Notes: a model not told the origin generated them from the letters alone. DNA of 64,000 nt from Hericium rajendrae (GCA_033439255.1 CM065879.1:2212501-2276500), one strand, 5' to 3'; shown: positions 13,668-26,487, counted from the stretch's first letter. Made by a program: numbers and translations.

Positions 13668-14665
13668 TTCGTCAGAGAACGAGGACGGGAATCCTGTGGA
13701 CTGCGAGAGGGTCCCAGGGCAAAGCCTGTTAGCAACGTGCGAGCTGTGTACTATAAATCACATACTGAGGCGTTAGCGTTTTATCACGCGCCTAAGATAC
13801 TGTGAGATAAGAGTTGTGCGTTTCAATGGTTGAAACGCGGATTCACGAAACACTGAAAACGAGAGGAAAGGACCGTGATTAGAACGTGGATAAGTTGGGT
13901 GTTGTCGCAAAGTGAGGAACAGGTCTTACGAGCGAGCTGAATATATAACGCTCCCACTCATGGCAGCGAACAGACCGCTGCTATCCACGTTCGCAAGGCT
14001 CCTTCGCCGAGGAGACGACATCGTCAGAAGTGCTGACGCCCGAGACTCGCCGAAACTCCAGGAAACTCCGGCAACAATGATGAGACCGCGTATAATTTTA
14101 TCCCAGGGCCCAAGGGTCATGAAGACGTGGAAGGCCTGTGATTGACCGAAGAATGAAGCAAGCCGACAAGGGTGTGTGGACAGCCCCAGAGCGGCTGTAT
14201 GAAAATAACACACCTGCCATGTCTCCCTGCGGTGTTACAGGCTGTCTTGGAAGCTTGAAGCCTCATTCTTCCAGTCACCGGCATCGCGAGCATCGAGGAA
14301 CGAAAATCGCGTGTTCCGAGTGGCCGGCGGTTAGATCGATTGCAAGGCTAGACCAGGTATCCCATAAATGGTAACTGGCCAGGATCAAATTGATCTCTTC
14401 GCGAGAACGCGCGCTTGCAATCTGCGGCGCCATGCAGAATCGCACCATTACGACGGACGACATGTTTCAGAGCCGGTGTCCAATATGGCGCTAAGAGTGC
14501 ATCAGTCAGCCATACGACAGTGACATGTAAATACCCCGCGCAGCCTTTTTTACTCCGGTCTGACAGAACGATATCACCATTGCATACGTAGCCGTACGCG
14601 TACACTCACGGCAGATGCGGCCCTTGCTGGACTGATGATGCAGGTCTTTGCGTTTGCTTCTCTAA
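13668..14665. other. Intergenic region, no recognised gene
   Basis: This lies between the start of the second ABC transporter and the stop of GWT1, both on the minus strand. It should hold the transporter promoter and the GWT1 3' untranslated region. Short open frames here on both strands have no resemblance to known families and no splice-linked continuation that I can follow. Confidence 0.55.
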
Positions 14666-16664
14666 CTACATCTTCCACAGTCTCCGCTCGCGCACAGCCC
14701 ACGCAAAGCCACATACCCCCATCGCGTACAACGCAAGCACCACCATCGACGTCCATGTCGACGCGTACATGGTCTCCATCGACAGATTGACCAGGCCTGT
14801 AGCCACGTTGCTCTGCCCAGCTCGTTAGCCACGACCAGCAAGGAGACATCACTATAGAGCGGCATACCAGTAGAAAAATAACGAGCCCATTGCGGTTGAT
14901 GGCCTCCAGCAGCGGGGGCGCCGTCAGCACGTTCGCCTGCAACGTCTGCGGAAGGAAATTCGCATTCGTCTCGGCGTGCACTTTGAGCTTCGAGGTCGGC
15001 GAGTAGACAGAGTGCGAGAGCGGGGAGGGAAAGAACGCGAGGTCGAGCGCGAGGTACCCGAGCAGGAAGCTCACGTTGAACGCCGCGACCCAGACGACGT
15101 ACGGCAGATTCACCTATCGCGCGCGCTCAGCGATCTGCAGCGGCACATGACATGAAACTTACAATCCGACGCGATACGCCGCCGCCGATGCCGAAGAGCA
15201 TGCATGCGCCGAGCAGCGTCCACCAGATGAACGCATACGAGAACAACTCGATAGCGGTCTTGTCGTCCTCGCGATGGAGGGGCGCTGCCGCGTCGGATTT
15301 GCGGTCTGCCTTTTCGGAGACGGCGGCGTTGCTGTCCCTGCGCTTGGCGCGGCTTTCTGCCTTTTGGCGCCGGCGGAAGTATGACGGTGTAGGCGGGAGC
15401 AGGTACGTCCCCGTCGACAGACCGAGTAGGTGGATTGCCAGGTATCCTTTGGAGCGGACTGGTGTCAGACACGCTAGAGGATCATGACGATGGCACTGAC
15501 CCGGAAGGGATACGATGCCTTCTTTGTTGGCACTGATAAGGGTTGTTCGGGGCGCATTAATCACGAATTCTTGCAGACCGGCTGAGAGGATAAATTGTTG
15601 AGCTATGCAGAGACGTCAGGATGTCTGCTACGCTCAGCCATGCTGCGCATACCCAGTGCTAACAAGACTCCAATGAGGGAGATGGGGAGCTTCATTATGA
15701 GGGGATGGAGGAGGACTTGAAGGACCGGTATAAATGCGAGGGTGAGAAAGAAGTTCCAATGGACGCCATATTCAGTTACGTGTTCCTGCGGCCTTTGTCA
15801 GAGTGCGACGAACGGGCGAATGTAGTCGTAGACGATTTACCGGGTATTCCGTGCCCTTCACTAGGAGAACGCGTACGAGGCCAAGTGCAAGTATAGGAAG
15901 GCATTTCCTGAGAGTGCGTATGACTTTGGGTATATACGGTGATGTGAGGTATTTTGGATCTTTCAGGATGGGAATGGCGGACACGACGCCTTGAGAGAAA
16001 ACAAACGAGCCAACGCCCAAGTCCATCTATCGGAGTCAGATGTACAACCTCGAAGCGATAATACTAGGAAAGAGGAAGCATACCAGGGACACACCAAACG
16101 TCTCGCATTTGACAAGAGAACGGGGAAAAACAGGAAAGTCGACGGCAAGGATGGCGAGGATTGTCATGAGCATCATGTGTGCACGGTATGTACTCAGCGC
16201 AGGGAGCGGAGCGAGGGCGGCGGCCTGTTCCTTACTCGACGACGACAGGAAGCGAGTTGGTGGGGTGGGAGAACCGCGTGGAGAGACATCGGCGTTGGAG
16301 GGTAAGGGAGTTCCAGACTCACGTTGCGGAAAGAGAAATAGAACGATCACGGTGCACAGAACCAGCAGCGATAGAAGAATTACTGGACTTTCGGCGAAGA
16401 GAGTCATCGAAAGCAGGAGCGGGGCAATCAAGGACAGCCATTCGACCAGAAACGCGACTGAGCGAGCTGGTTGCGGAAATCGGGTGCGGAGAGATGAATG
16501 AAAGGCTATGGACGCCTTGGTTCGGGAGAGCGTCAGATGGGTTCCTTGGGGAAAGGATGCACACGCACCAGTGCTACAGCAGAGATCATATTCACGTGTA
16601 GGACCGTGGATCCTGACATACCAGAGACAAAGGCCTCCTTTGAAGCCTTGTAGTCATTTCCCAT
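14666..16664 (-). CDS. GWT1: GPI-anchor inositol acyltransferase GWT1
   Basis: Acylates the inositol of glucosaminyl-phosphatidylinositol in the ER membrane, an early step of GPI-anchor synthesis; orthologue of yeast Gwt1 and human PIGW, and the target of the antifungal class that includes manogepix. The N-terminus [20 protein letters not shown] at 16664 is the family's opening. Downstream come [52 protein letters not shown] (read here in two overlapping parts), [16 protein letters not shown], an [16 protein letters not shown] block, [39 protein letters not shown] and the C-terminal [25 protein letters not shown]. The protein is polytopic with about a dozen hydrophobic segments. About six introns separate the exons; the last exon ends at TAG 14666-14668 after ..RRLWKM. 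I see no broken exon. It appears to be a single-copy host gene and a good synteny anchor. The exact splice after the first exon (near 16570) is inferred. Confidence 0.94.
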
Positions 16665-17846
16665 GTCGCCAAAACTTGTCGACCGTTTCCTTCGACGAGT
16701 CGGAAATTCGACGTTCGGATAGCGCGAAAAGGAAGATCAAATCTGATTCAACAAAGCGCTTGCATAGTTCAAGCCCTCAAGCTGGACGATCAGTACAACC
16801 AGACCGGCGTGCTGGATGGAATGAAGGAGGATGAAGGATGCGACCACTCTCCAAAGCCGCAGACCGTACGCGGTACGTAGTAGATCACATGGCCATCTTC
16901 TGCTAACGCGCAAGTTAGGCGCCCTTGGGTTGCTGCTCCTCACGGCTTCCTTCATCATGAGCTTTTGAATTAACCTCGCTAGGCTGCTCGACCTTCTCGT
17001 CTCTACACGATCTCCTGTTTATAAATTCTAGCTGACCAGCATTTATTATGCGTCTATACTTGGAAACTTTGCATGCGCGCGTGTTCCGGAGCACGTTCAA
17101 GGTATCGGTCCTTCTCGTCGCGCAATTTTGAAAGTAGCTGCAGTGAACCGATGCACTTTCCCAGCGCGTTTTGTTCGATTAAAACATCAATTCAGCTTGT
17201 AAGTGCGGGACGAGTAGTCCGAAAGCTGAAAAAGGGGTTTTTTCTGGCTTATTCGGAGATAAGTACGTGCTCTAGACGCCTACAATCCTCGACTCATTTC
17301 ACTCCTCCCCCTCCTAGACATTCTTCGGACCGCGCCTTTCTAGCCGCGGTAGTCAACTCGGAGGTGCTGGTGGGAAATCGAAATCTTTGCGACTGCTCAA
17401 ACCCACTTCACTGAAGCACGCATGGGAGACGGAGAAAAGCTCGGGCAACCTCTGCGTTGAATCTCGCTGTGATCGAGGAATCTGCTGCTTTTTCTGCGTT
17501 ACGAGGGGATTTGTTAGCAACTGATGAGTATCTACTCGAGGCCCGTAAGTACTGAATGTGAAAAAGTACCCGGACAACTCGTCGGCGGTATCCGACTTTC
17601 CCTGCAGTTCCGCGCTGTCGACGCTGCAAGGCCACTTTTCCTCACAAAGTCCCGGAATCGGAAAGTCCGGAGTCCGGTCGTCCGAGCGTCCGAGTCCGGT
17701 CGTCCGAACGTCCGAGTCCGACCGTCCGACCGTCCGGGCCTGGACAGACGGCTAGTCGATCGGGGCGAGATCTCGATCGGGGCTGCAATTACAGCGGCAG
17801 CCATGACGTAGTAATCGGGCAGCAGGGGCGCGATCGTGACCTTCAA
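16665..17846. other. Intergenic region with a short GTCCG repeat
   Basis: Upstream of GWT1. The first part should be the GWT1 promoter and leader. Open frames in it on both strands lack recognisable domains. Apart from the imperfect repeat described separately at 17664-17738 I see nothing further. Confidence 0.5.
17664..17738. repeat. Imperfect tandem repeat of GTCCGAGTCCG-like units
   Basis: A run of about 75 bases built from GTCCG pentamers arranged as CGTCCGAGTCCGGT-like units. It sits about 110 bases upstream of the small LTR element. No function is evident; it is probably a local microsatellite-like expansion. Confidence 0.75.
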
Positions 17847-17851
17847 CAACG

Positions 17852-18024
17852 TGTTGGAATCGGCTGACGAGCAGCACGAGGGTCCAGGGTAGCAGGGAAC
17901 CCGCGCAAACGCGCGGGGGCATCAATTGCACAACGGGCACCATAAGTACGAAAAAACAATATCTAATCTAATCTAATCACGAGCGCTTCGGCTCGTACCT
18001 CCGACACGAAATGATAATTCTACA
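17852..18024. repeat. Left long terminal repeat of the small LTR element
   Basis: This 173-bp repeat starts TGTTGGAATC and ends TCTACA. Inside are a possible hairpin (CCCGCG..CGCGGG), a second one (CGAGC..GCTCG) and three tandem TCTAA units. It matches the copy at 18698-18870 except at one position. Confidence 0.88.
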
Positions 18025-18697
18025 CTCCCCCGCAAGCCAAGCGCGAGTGAGCAGAGCGGAACGGACCAGAAAGGCAGCAAACATGATGAAAGGAAATAAA
18101 GCACTGCACCAAGAAACAGAAACCCACAGAAAACTCCCCCGTACTCCCCCGCAAGTCCATAAGGGGACCACCCTCACCATCGAGCCCACAGCGACGTTGG
18201 TCGTTCGACCAGTGAAAAGCAGCGTGAAGCCGCACGCAAACGAACATGAAACGAGGTCATCCAGATCCGCGTGAGATCTCCGCAATCGCACGGAGTCCAT
18301 GTGCCTCCCGTCGACCCGCAAGACCCTCGACGCAACCTCTGACCCTCCCGGAAAACCCTCATCAAAGCCCTTCCGTACCCCCAGACCTCAGCCATGCCCC
18401 ACAGTCCCGATCTGACCCACTGCACCCTCACCCATACCAGCTAACCCTCCAGAATCACCGACTCGAGCTCCAGGGCTATGCCAACCCGAGCCATGCACGA
18501 TAAGCGAGAGAAGTCGAAGGGGAATGGTGGTCAGCCGAACTTGGCGGCCATGCGAAGAGACGTGATACGCGATGAGAAGACGAGACGTTCGACTTTCAAC
18601 CGAAGAAGGAAACAGCGAGACAGCGAGTGATAAGACCAGCCAGCAGCCGGAATGGCAGCGTCGCAACGAACGACAGACGGGTTATGCCGCGCGTTTG

Positions 18698-18870
18698 TGT
18701 TGGAATCGGCTGACGAGCAGCGCGAGGGTCCAGGGTAGCAGGGAACCCGCGCAAACGCGCGGGGGCATCAATTGCACAACGGGCACCATAAGTACGAAAA
18801 AACAATATCTAATCTAATCTAATCACGAGCGCTTCGGCTCGTACCTCCGACACGAAATGATAATTCTACA
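18698..18870. repeat. Right long terminal repeat of the small LTR element
   Basis: This 173-bp copy of the left repeat is directly followed by the target duplication CAACG at 18871-18875. The same two hairpins and TCTAA triplets are present. Confidence 0.88.
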
Positions 18871-18875
18871 CAACG

Positions 18876-19446
18876 GTCATGTGATTGTGTCGCGTCGTCT
18901 GCACGTTGGTATCCTTCCCCCTTCTTCCTCCCCACTCCCCTTGCCCCCACCATCATTTCTCTCCTGCTGCTGCCTGCCGCCATACCCCTCTACATCTGTG
19001 TCCCATATCAGCCAGGCCTGATCCCTCTGTTCCACGCACAAACAGCCTAGAGCCACTTTCTGACCACCGGTACGCCTCCACTTCCTGCATGATGGATGTG
19101 GGCCTTCCACACTCTCTCCCATGTTCAACGTGTTTGCGTCCTTGTCCAATCAAGTGTGTCTACAACAACAGGAACGGAAATATAGGAAAACTTTACGTAA
19201 ATGTATGATACCCTTTAGTTTTGACGACGTACCGTACCGGCGTGTGTGCTTTTCGTCCAACTAATATTGTCACCACAGTGCTATCGGGCTCGCGCATCTG
19301 GTGGTCATTGCCAGTTCTTTCGATTCATAAAGTCTCCTTCTACGTCTCCTTCTACGTCACCCAGCCTATCTACCAGTTTGGTAGACATCCGTAACAGCAC
19401 GGACGACGCCACCAGTCTAGACAGCGACCATAGCACTGGAGTGATC
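18876..19446. other. Region without a recognised gene upstream of the cysteine-cluster gene
   Basis: The open frame of the following gene extends upstream to about 19246, but the recognisable protein starts at the Met at 19447. The pyrimidine-rich stretch near 18910-18980 may be promoter sequence. Nothing else is seen. Confidence 0.5.
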
Positions 19447-21746
19447 ATGCCTGGTAAGCGAGAGTGCACATACACAGGCTGCGATAACACCCGGATCAAC
19501 AAGAATTGCATACATCAGTTCTGCGCTCCGCATTGCCGTGCCAATGGCAGATGCGATGTGCACAAATCTTCAGCTCGAGCATCTACTCAGCCTGGGGTGC
19601 CCTCACAGCCTGCACCCCTGGCATCCTCATCTTTGCCTGGTCCTTCTAGATCCACTAGTGCTGTTCCTGGAGGGCCCCCTCCAGTACCGGCAGCACCTTC
19701 TGTCACACAGGCAGTGCCATTTGCACCACAGCTACCGCAACCGCAGCCTCCTGCATTTCGTACGCCGCACCTCCAATCTCGTAACGCACCATCCTTTGTC
19801 TGCTTGGATGTTACCCCTGCCTCTCCAGCTCATAACGCCCATGAGTCGCCAGTGCGGTTGAATGTTACCCCTGCATCTCCAGCTCATAACGCCCGTGAGT
19901 CGCCATCTACCTCATTGGTCACCAATTCGGCACAATCTCCTTCAATCTATGCAACACCTCGTGAGCTACCAGGGCCATCTGGGACACGAGGGCAGAACGT
20001 CCTTCTTCCAGCCTCTGCAGCTCCTCTGCAGCCAACGCAGCCGAAGTCAATGCAGCCGAAGCCAACGCAGCCGAAGCCAATGCAGCCGAAGCCAATGCAG
20101 CCACCAACAATGGAAAAACGGTATATGAAGTGGTCGTTCGAGGACCAGCACAATATGGAGCAGGAACTTCACGAGGAACGACGTCGACGTGACCAGGAGC
20201 AGCTCACGAATGCTTGTCTATCCAAACAGAATGTAGTCATCTATGGCTGGCCTCAGGTACGTCTTGCCTTCGCCTTCACCTCCCTAGTCTAGTCAGACTG
20301 AGGGAGATCACCAGAACGGTTCTCCGGTCCTCCATGAGACGCAGGACTACATATGGCCTAACCTAGCTGTCACACCTGCTGTCCTTGCCAAGGTGGACAT
20401 CAGAGAGGGTGCCATTCAGCGCTTCAATCCCTTTCTCAAGCGCTGGGTCAACATCAATCGTGGCTATGTCATCTCCCTGGACAAGCTCAAGGACCTGGCT
20501 ATCTTTGTTCGCCGAGAAGGTGTGACTGATGCTCATGGTCTAGAGGAAGCTGTACAGCAGCATACGCCATCTGCACAAGGGGCAGACACCTACGATGTCT
20601 GGGAGTGGGTTGGGACTCTTCTTCGAGCAGCTTCCGCAGGAGAGGGCCGCTGTTCGTCAGGTACTTGCTGCTGCTGGTATGGAGGCAAACAAGACACGGA
20701 GGGGCAAGACAGTGAAGGCTCCAGAGTTCCGTTCCACTACGGCAGAGCTGCCATCTCAGACCCCACTCATGCCCACCATTCTATCTGCTGCTGCAGCTAA
20801 TATGCCAACCGTTCCTGTTCCGCCTCACAGTGCTTCTCAGCAGCCCACTCCTCATGCAGTTACACCGCTGGCTATTCATCCTGCCTTCAGCAGCCCAGGC
20901 CCAGATTCTCCACCTCGCCTTAGTGCGGCAGAATAGGGCAAAGCACGGGCTCACACTGTGGTCGTTGATGGTAGCGTTCCAGATAGGCTTTCTCAGGCCT
21001 ACCCTCAAGGCCGCAGTCAGACTGCCCCTGTTCCAGCATTTCATCGTGTTCCTACCCCCCTTCCAGCATCAGGAGAGCAGCCGCATGAGTCTCGTCACTT
21101 TCCTACCCCCCAGCTGTTGCCAGAGGTCATTGAGATCTCCTCAGATTCTGATTCTGATGATGGTCCACCTCCTTCAAAGCGTCAGAAGCAGTTCATCGAC
21201 ATTGTGGACCCAACTAGTCCCAATGTAATTGAGCTCACCTCAGTTTCTGGAGTCTCGTCTCCGTCCCTCTCTGAGGCTGTGGACGTCGATGTCAAGCCCA
21301 CACATCTGATGCCATCTGCGTCTCCTTCTGTCTTCACTCCAAGATCGTCCCCTTCACCGCCAGAGCCTTCAGCACCAGCCTGCTCCAAGGCTGTGAAGGC
21401 TTCAACAAGTATCCAACAACGACGGACAGCAGGCTTCAATAAATCTAGAGAAAAGGCGAATAAGTGGCCGCAAGCATATTACGCCTGTGATGTCGTAGCA
21501 ACGTACTGATACTGCCTCAAAGATCCAGAGGAGACTCAAGAAAGCAAACCTGGAACGGTCAAGGAGAGGTTTGAGGCCGTGGTAGGCAAGCGCTGGGTCC
21601 ATGGTACATTCTACGACAACTGGACTCGATAGAGCAACGCGCCGCAGTCCCTTCGGGAGAAATTTGAAGATGCTGGGAGGACCGAGGAGGGTATGTGGTC
21701 GAAGTTCATGGAAGAGTCTCTTGAGATCCTTAACCGTCAAGCTTGA
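19447..21746 (+). pseudogene. Decayed cysteine-cluster protein of an Agaricomycete-specific repeated family
   Basis: The start MPGKRECTYTGCDNTRIN opens a compact Cys/His cluster (CTYTGC, then NCIHQFCAPHC, then C..H), probably a zinc-binding module. A long Pro/Ser-rich linker contains a repeated AHNA-ESP segment and a repeated QPKPTQPKPMQ tract. A coiled-coil-like stretch (EEQELHEERRRRDQEQ-like, near 20130-20220) follows, then a conserved block with IYGWPQ and YIWPNLAVTP. A splice-consistent intron starts at 20257. This architecture recurs in many Agaricomycete transposon-rich regions (recalled, not searched). The copy looks dead: the frame changes near 20600 and again after a stop at 20934, with further stops at 21507 and about 21630, yet recognisable C-terminal sequence (GTFYDNW, GMWSKFMEESL) continues to 21744. 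Some of the frame changes could be unrecognised introns. It converges on the dioxygenase gene. Confidence 0.6.
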
Positions 21747-21934
21747 ACCTTGTTCCTCGGTCTGACATCTTTTGGTACATCCTATTTTTTTTGTCGTTTT
21801 GTTTTTCAGATCTTGTATCCGTAGCACATCATTATGTATAAACCACCTTTTTTTGAGAATAAGTTGCGTCACTGTTACTCACACCATCGCATGATGTGAG
21901 CTACGATATGTCGAAAGGACTAAGTGAATATACT

Positions 21935-24900
21935 CTAGTAGATTACGTGACTCCAGCTGTTTTTACCCTCGGCCCACTTATCCATTTCTCTGTCATTTGC
22001 AAGAACAAATGATGCACGAGTACCTTCATAAGGAAGATTAAAATGAGTTGTTCTGTTCGACTGAAAGCCCGCCAGATCAGCGTTCCTCAGGTCGACAACC
22101 AAATCTTGTTCGTACAGCACAAGCTGTCCTCCAGTAAAGTGGCCAATTGGAATAACCAAACAAAAGTCTTTGTCCTTGCTGTCACGATGTCCGTTGGAAG
22201 AGATATTGAGATTGATGACCAGGCTGAGAAAAGGAGGAGCAGGTGGCTGAGCATGTACCGGAAGAAGATGAGCTTCATAGGAATGAGACTTGTACTGCTC
22301 TGGGAGGTATCGCTTCATCTGATGTTGTGAACAGTAAGGGCACCATGTGTTATAGAGGAGAAAAACTCTTACTGTCAGCTCAATCCAAGAAAACAAGTCC
22401 TTGAAGACGTCCTCCACCAGACTCAAGACGTCTGCATATTCTGACATCTCTCTGGAGCCATACGGAAGGAACTGCGACCGATTTGTTTGAGCAACATCAG
22501 CACGAACCAAATTGTACGGCAAGGCATCCACTGGAGTCCCGTCGCCCTAGATCAGACGTTTGAGATTAAGCATCAACTGAGATTGGGGTAATTGTGCGTA
22601 TGCATACCTTGGTAGTATGGCGATTATAGAACGAGAAATGATAGCTCTCATACCACAGGTCTGGTCCAGCGTCTCTAGAGTTGCGAGCTGCCAGCTCATG
22701 CTGGAACAGGAGTTGCATGTTGGGATATAGGACATCTTTGATCGAGGACAGCATTGCGTTTGACAGAAACAAGAGGAGCGAGCCATCTGAATTCTCCAAT
22801 CGTAAGTAATTTCTATAAATCAGCACAATCAGCCACATAGATATTGGATAGCAAACAAGATACATACGGCACAATGTGAGAGGAGAAAGCAATATAATCC
22901 TTATTGCTACACCTTCTGCCTTGGTCGTAAGCAACCAAGAGCTAAGTTTATATGTATGCGAGTCAGATCACTGCTGAATCCAATGTGACAACAATAAGAA
23001 CATACCTTCTGTCTCAAATCATCCACAGATATTGCAGGGGATGCCAATGCCTTTGCAGCAGCGCCGCATTGCTTCTCTGTCCACCGAAAACTACTATCCC
23101 AGTTAGAATCAGTCTTTTCTTCTTATTGCAAAGGAGATTCCAATTGTAGGACGTCTTGATGACCTCAAGAGTGTCAAGAAAGGACGAGGAGCACAGACCC
23201 TGATGAGGAAGCGTCGATGACACATTATCCAAGGGGAGAGTGGCAAGGGATGTATAAGATGTAGCTGTTGAAGAACAAGAGGAAGATGATGATGATGCTC
23301 CTGAAATATGACGAGCAATCACGTCATCAACAGTCATTGTCTGCTGTGCTTGGAGCAAAGGGATCGCATCGTTGATGCTCCAGGATGTCATATTCCACTG
23401 AGGGAATAAAAATGAGCTGAAGACCAGAACATTGTTTAGCCAGGGAAAAGAATACTGAATCATTCACATCACGTACTTGAAAGGTATAGTTGAGAAGAAG
23501 ATGTCCGACGTCTTGAAGCTAGTTGCATCCATGTAGGGCGGCAAAGGCCATGTTGAAGTGTCCTCATGCGAAAAGAGTCCCCGCAGATCCAAAGGAATCA
23601 GGCCATGGAGACAGTTGATGGCAGGAACAATACGTTGGCAGATAATCTGCCCTACAGGCATATTGGACGGAGGGGATCGCAGCAGAACTCCAATGTTCTG
23701 AGCAGTTGCCGAACTGAAACTGTGGACCTTTTCTCGATGTTGAAGCCCAGCTACGAGCACAAGAGCATAGATGGTCCCTACCAACAAGTTACTTTCAGCA
23801 CAGCACATGAGCATACCTGGCTATGACTCACCTCCAGCTGCAATCAATGCATACTTTGTACCCTTGAGATGCCAATCGTTGAAGGTATTATGAGTCACCC
23901 TGTCCAAGTGAGGCATGTTTGCGATCAGACGCTCAAACAGGTGTGACTTATTCATGGTAGGATATAATAAAAGGAGACTGGATGAATGATCTCGTAAGGT
24001 CACTGCAAGCTAACAAAAGAAAAGCATGACAAGAACCCACTGTTCGGTCTTGATAACAAACTGCATTAAGCTCAACATAGTCGCAAAGCTAAGTCCAACA
24101 TTGGTGCTCGTAGCCGCCCAGCACTGGGCCGCAACATTCTGAAAGTCTTGTTCCGGTGACAGCGATCGACCCGCAATGTATTGCACAGATACTGTCCGAA
24201 CAGAGTCTGCCCAGACCTCCAGAATATCAAGGCTTTTAGCCTTTGCACGCTGAATGGACTGAGCTCCCTCCCCAACTGCCTGCCACGCACCAAGCAGAGC
24301 AAGGAAGCTTGATGCATTGGAGTCAGCAACGAAGGCTTTGTTGGCCGTCCACTGCCAGTTTGCTGGCCTCCCTGGTGGAACGCCCCCTCGCGGGCATGGT
24401 GAAGGAACTCGCGGGGGCAATTCACCTCCCCAAAAACTGCCTGCTACGGCCCCACTTTGATTTCCTCCACGAGAACGCAAGTTATATGGTTTGGCACATA
24501 CATTGCCTGACGACGCTGCATGGACAGGCCCCGGCCCAGCAGGCTCATCCCGCTCGGACATCTCATCTTCGCTGTCTTCATCATGAACCCATCGTTGGGG
24601 CTCTTGGGGCTCCGGTTCGTGTTTGCTCTGCTCCAATGACTGGTCTTCGATGCGGTGTTCGTCAAGCTGGAACGGCTCCTGGAGATTCATCATCAATGGA
24701 AGAGCCAGTGGTTCCAAACTGAGAGGACTCCATGTCAGGGGGGTCGAGGTGAGAGGACATGACCGTGGAACAAGACGCGAAGGTTGGGCGACGGTGCTAC
24801 AGCCGTGTGCACGAATGTCGGTCTCAACATGCAAGGTGGATGCCAGGAGCTGTAAACTATTCAGAAAGCACAAAATTAGCTAGACAACATCCAAGATAAA

Positions 24901-26064
24901 CATAGCCACATACTCAGAGCCTGACTCAGAGTCCTGCGAAGCAGCATGCGACGCTAACAAGACCAGTGCAAGGACAACCTCTTCCTCCCCTTCTATAGCT
25001 GGCCCAGCATGCCTATTGCACAGGTCGTTGATAAGGCACAGTGTACGCGCCAGGAGGGCAGATGAGATAAATGGCATGGGAGAGGGAGTGGGAAGAGCAG
25101 GACCTGAGATGCGAGATGCGAGATGCGAGACGCAGAAGACCAGCCAAGGCCAGCCAGACGCGTCACGATGCACAGCATGGGAAAGATACTGGGCACCCCA
25201 GAGACATTTCCACAGCTGGTTAGCTGCAGAGGAGACAGTGAAGTTTAGCTGCTGGAGGAGACATTTGCATCTGTGGCAAATGTCTGTGGACTTCCTGGTC
25301 AATGCAAGACACTAACACGACCAGTTGCTAAAGAGAATCAATGTGTCGTAATGCATTGTTCGAAGATCAAAACGACATGCTCTATCTAGTTAACAAAGAT
25401 AATACTCGTTATGCGCACAAGCAGGAGGAAGCTCAGTTAATAGTTGCATGGGCAAGGATGGGAGGACACTATGTGTAGAGATAAAAGAATCTTGGTAAAA
25501 AGCTATTAGCTTCAACTCACGATCTAGGTACTCTTCTTGCTTCAAACACAGCAGTGACGACTCCAAGGCCGCAGGAAACCTCTTCCATGAGGACATTATG
25601 ACCCTAAGGTCCTCAAACCATAGCATTCTATCCCGCCAATCCCGCTTCTGGCACCCGTATTTGTGGCCTACGATAACGTCACCGTAGTTGGGACCGTCTG
25701 GCCAAACCTTCTTCCTTTGCTCGGCCCGCCTGCTCTGTCGATCCTTGTCCCATTCTGCAGCTGAGATTTGTTGTTCGTCATGATGTTCAAACTCCCAAAA
25801 GATATGAGCCATGTTGAGCTTGTACAGGATAGTCGCACGTATAACTGGATGATTAGATATAGACGGGTTGGCGACACAACCACAAGAAAGCGGGCGATTA
25901 ATGAATCCCATGCCAAGACTGCCTGAAAACAGAGAGCCAAAGAATTGATTGGAGCCGTGGGCCCAAAATTTGTCCAGTTCGTATGGTAGGTGGTCTTTGG
26001 GCCACAGGCGCTTCCAGTGACTGTTGCCTAAAAAGGAACGCCACTCCGACGGTGAAAATGTAAG
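21935..26064 (-). CDS. TET/JBP-like 2-oxoglutarate/Fe(II) dioxygenase, C-terminal part (gene split by a retroelement)
   Basis: The last exons (22531 to 21935) encode a double-stranded beta-helix dioxygenase core of the TET/JBP family. The sequence LVINLNISSNGHRDSKDKDF carries the metal-binding H-x-D (HRD), followed by GHFTGGQLVLYE. The block SNRTTHFNLPYEGTRASFV supplies the second metal His (THFN) and the Arg (GTRAS) expected to bind 2-oxoglutarate. Family enzymes oxidise 5-methylcytosine or thymine in DNA. Upstream exons (about 22550-26064) form a long region of unknown fold with an acidic Glu/Asp segment near 24560-24700, and a block (FSPSEWRSFLG, HWKRLWPKDHL) that starts at the retroelement junction. 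Many short introns are present. TGA/TAG-bounded frames agree with a single multi-exon gene, but exon borders are inferred. The 5' exons lie beyond the insertion at 33151-34443, so the gene is probably inactive unless a truncated product is made. Confidence 0.72.
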
Positions 26065-26487
26065 TGTCAAGACTCGGTCGTAGACAGCAGAGAACCACCC
26101 AAGTCACCAGCGATGATGGGAGCGAGAGAGCAGAGAGCGACTAGCAGTGCAGTGACCTGTATTGGAGGTACAGTACGGTACAGATGAAATGGACAATCTA
26201 GGGAAATAGGTGAGCGACAGGGAGCCTATAAGTACTGGGACGACAATGGGAAAAGAACAATGGACACCATAATGGGTCGAACAATAGAGTGAGAACAATG
26301 GTGGCCAAAAGAAGAACAATGGGAGGGAGAACAATAGGATGTCCCAAAGGGGAACAAGGGCATGGGTGAAGGATAGCCCCAGGTCATGTGAGGAAGTGAA
26401 CATGTGATGGGGCTGCTGGAGCACATGACCGACGCGATGCCTTGATGGCAGAGAAGAAGGCGGAGAGAAATGGAGCGATCCGTGACA
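26065..26487 (-). repeat. 3' LTR of Ty3 element A
   Basis: This 423-bp terminal repeat is bounded by TGTCA..TGACA ends and preceded by GTAAG at 26060-26064. In the element's own orientation it is the downstream LTR because the polypurine tract adjoins it. Confidence 0.93.

Larger units (their letters stand above)
17852..18870. mobile_element. Small non-autonomous LTR element (TRIM-like), 1,019 bp
   Basis: Two 173-bp direct repeats (17852-18024 and 18698-18870) begin TGTTGG and end TCTACA, as LTRs do. They are flanked by a perfect 5-bp target duplication CAACG (17847-17851 and 18871-18875). The 673-bp interior has no reverse-transcriptase, protease or gag-like coding and no obvious tRNA primer site or polypurine tract, so it would have to be mobilised in trans, as terminal-repeat retrotransposons in miniature are. 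The two repeats differ at one position, which points to a young insertion. I treat it as a fossil; which family supplies its enzymes is not visible. An alternative is a small rearranged LTR pair. Confidence 0.85.

Noticed and set aside
14348-14605. Possible small gene on minus downstream of GWT1
   Set aside because: Short frame without family resemblance, overlapping other equally long frames, and next to the GWT1 3' end where an untranslated region is expected.
16737-16958. Hydrophobic minus-strand frame just upstream of GWT1
   Set aside because: It lies in the expected GWT1 promoter and leader and has no homology that I recognise; the GWT1 N-terminus is already complete at 16664.
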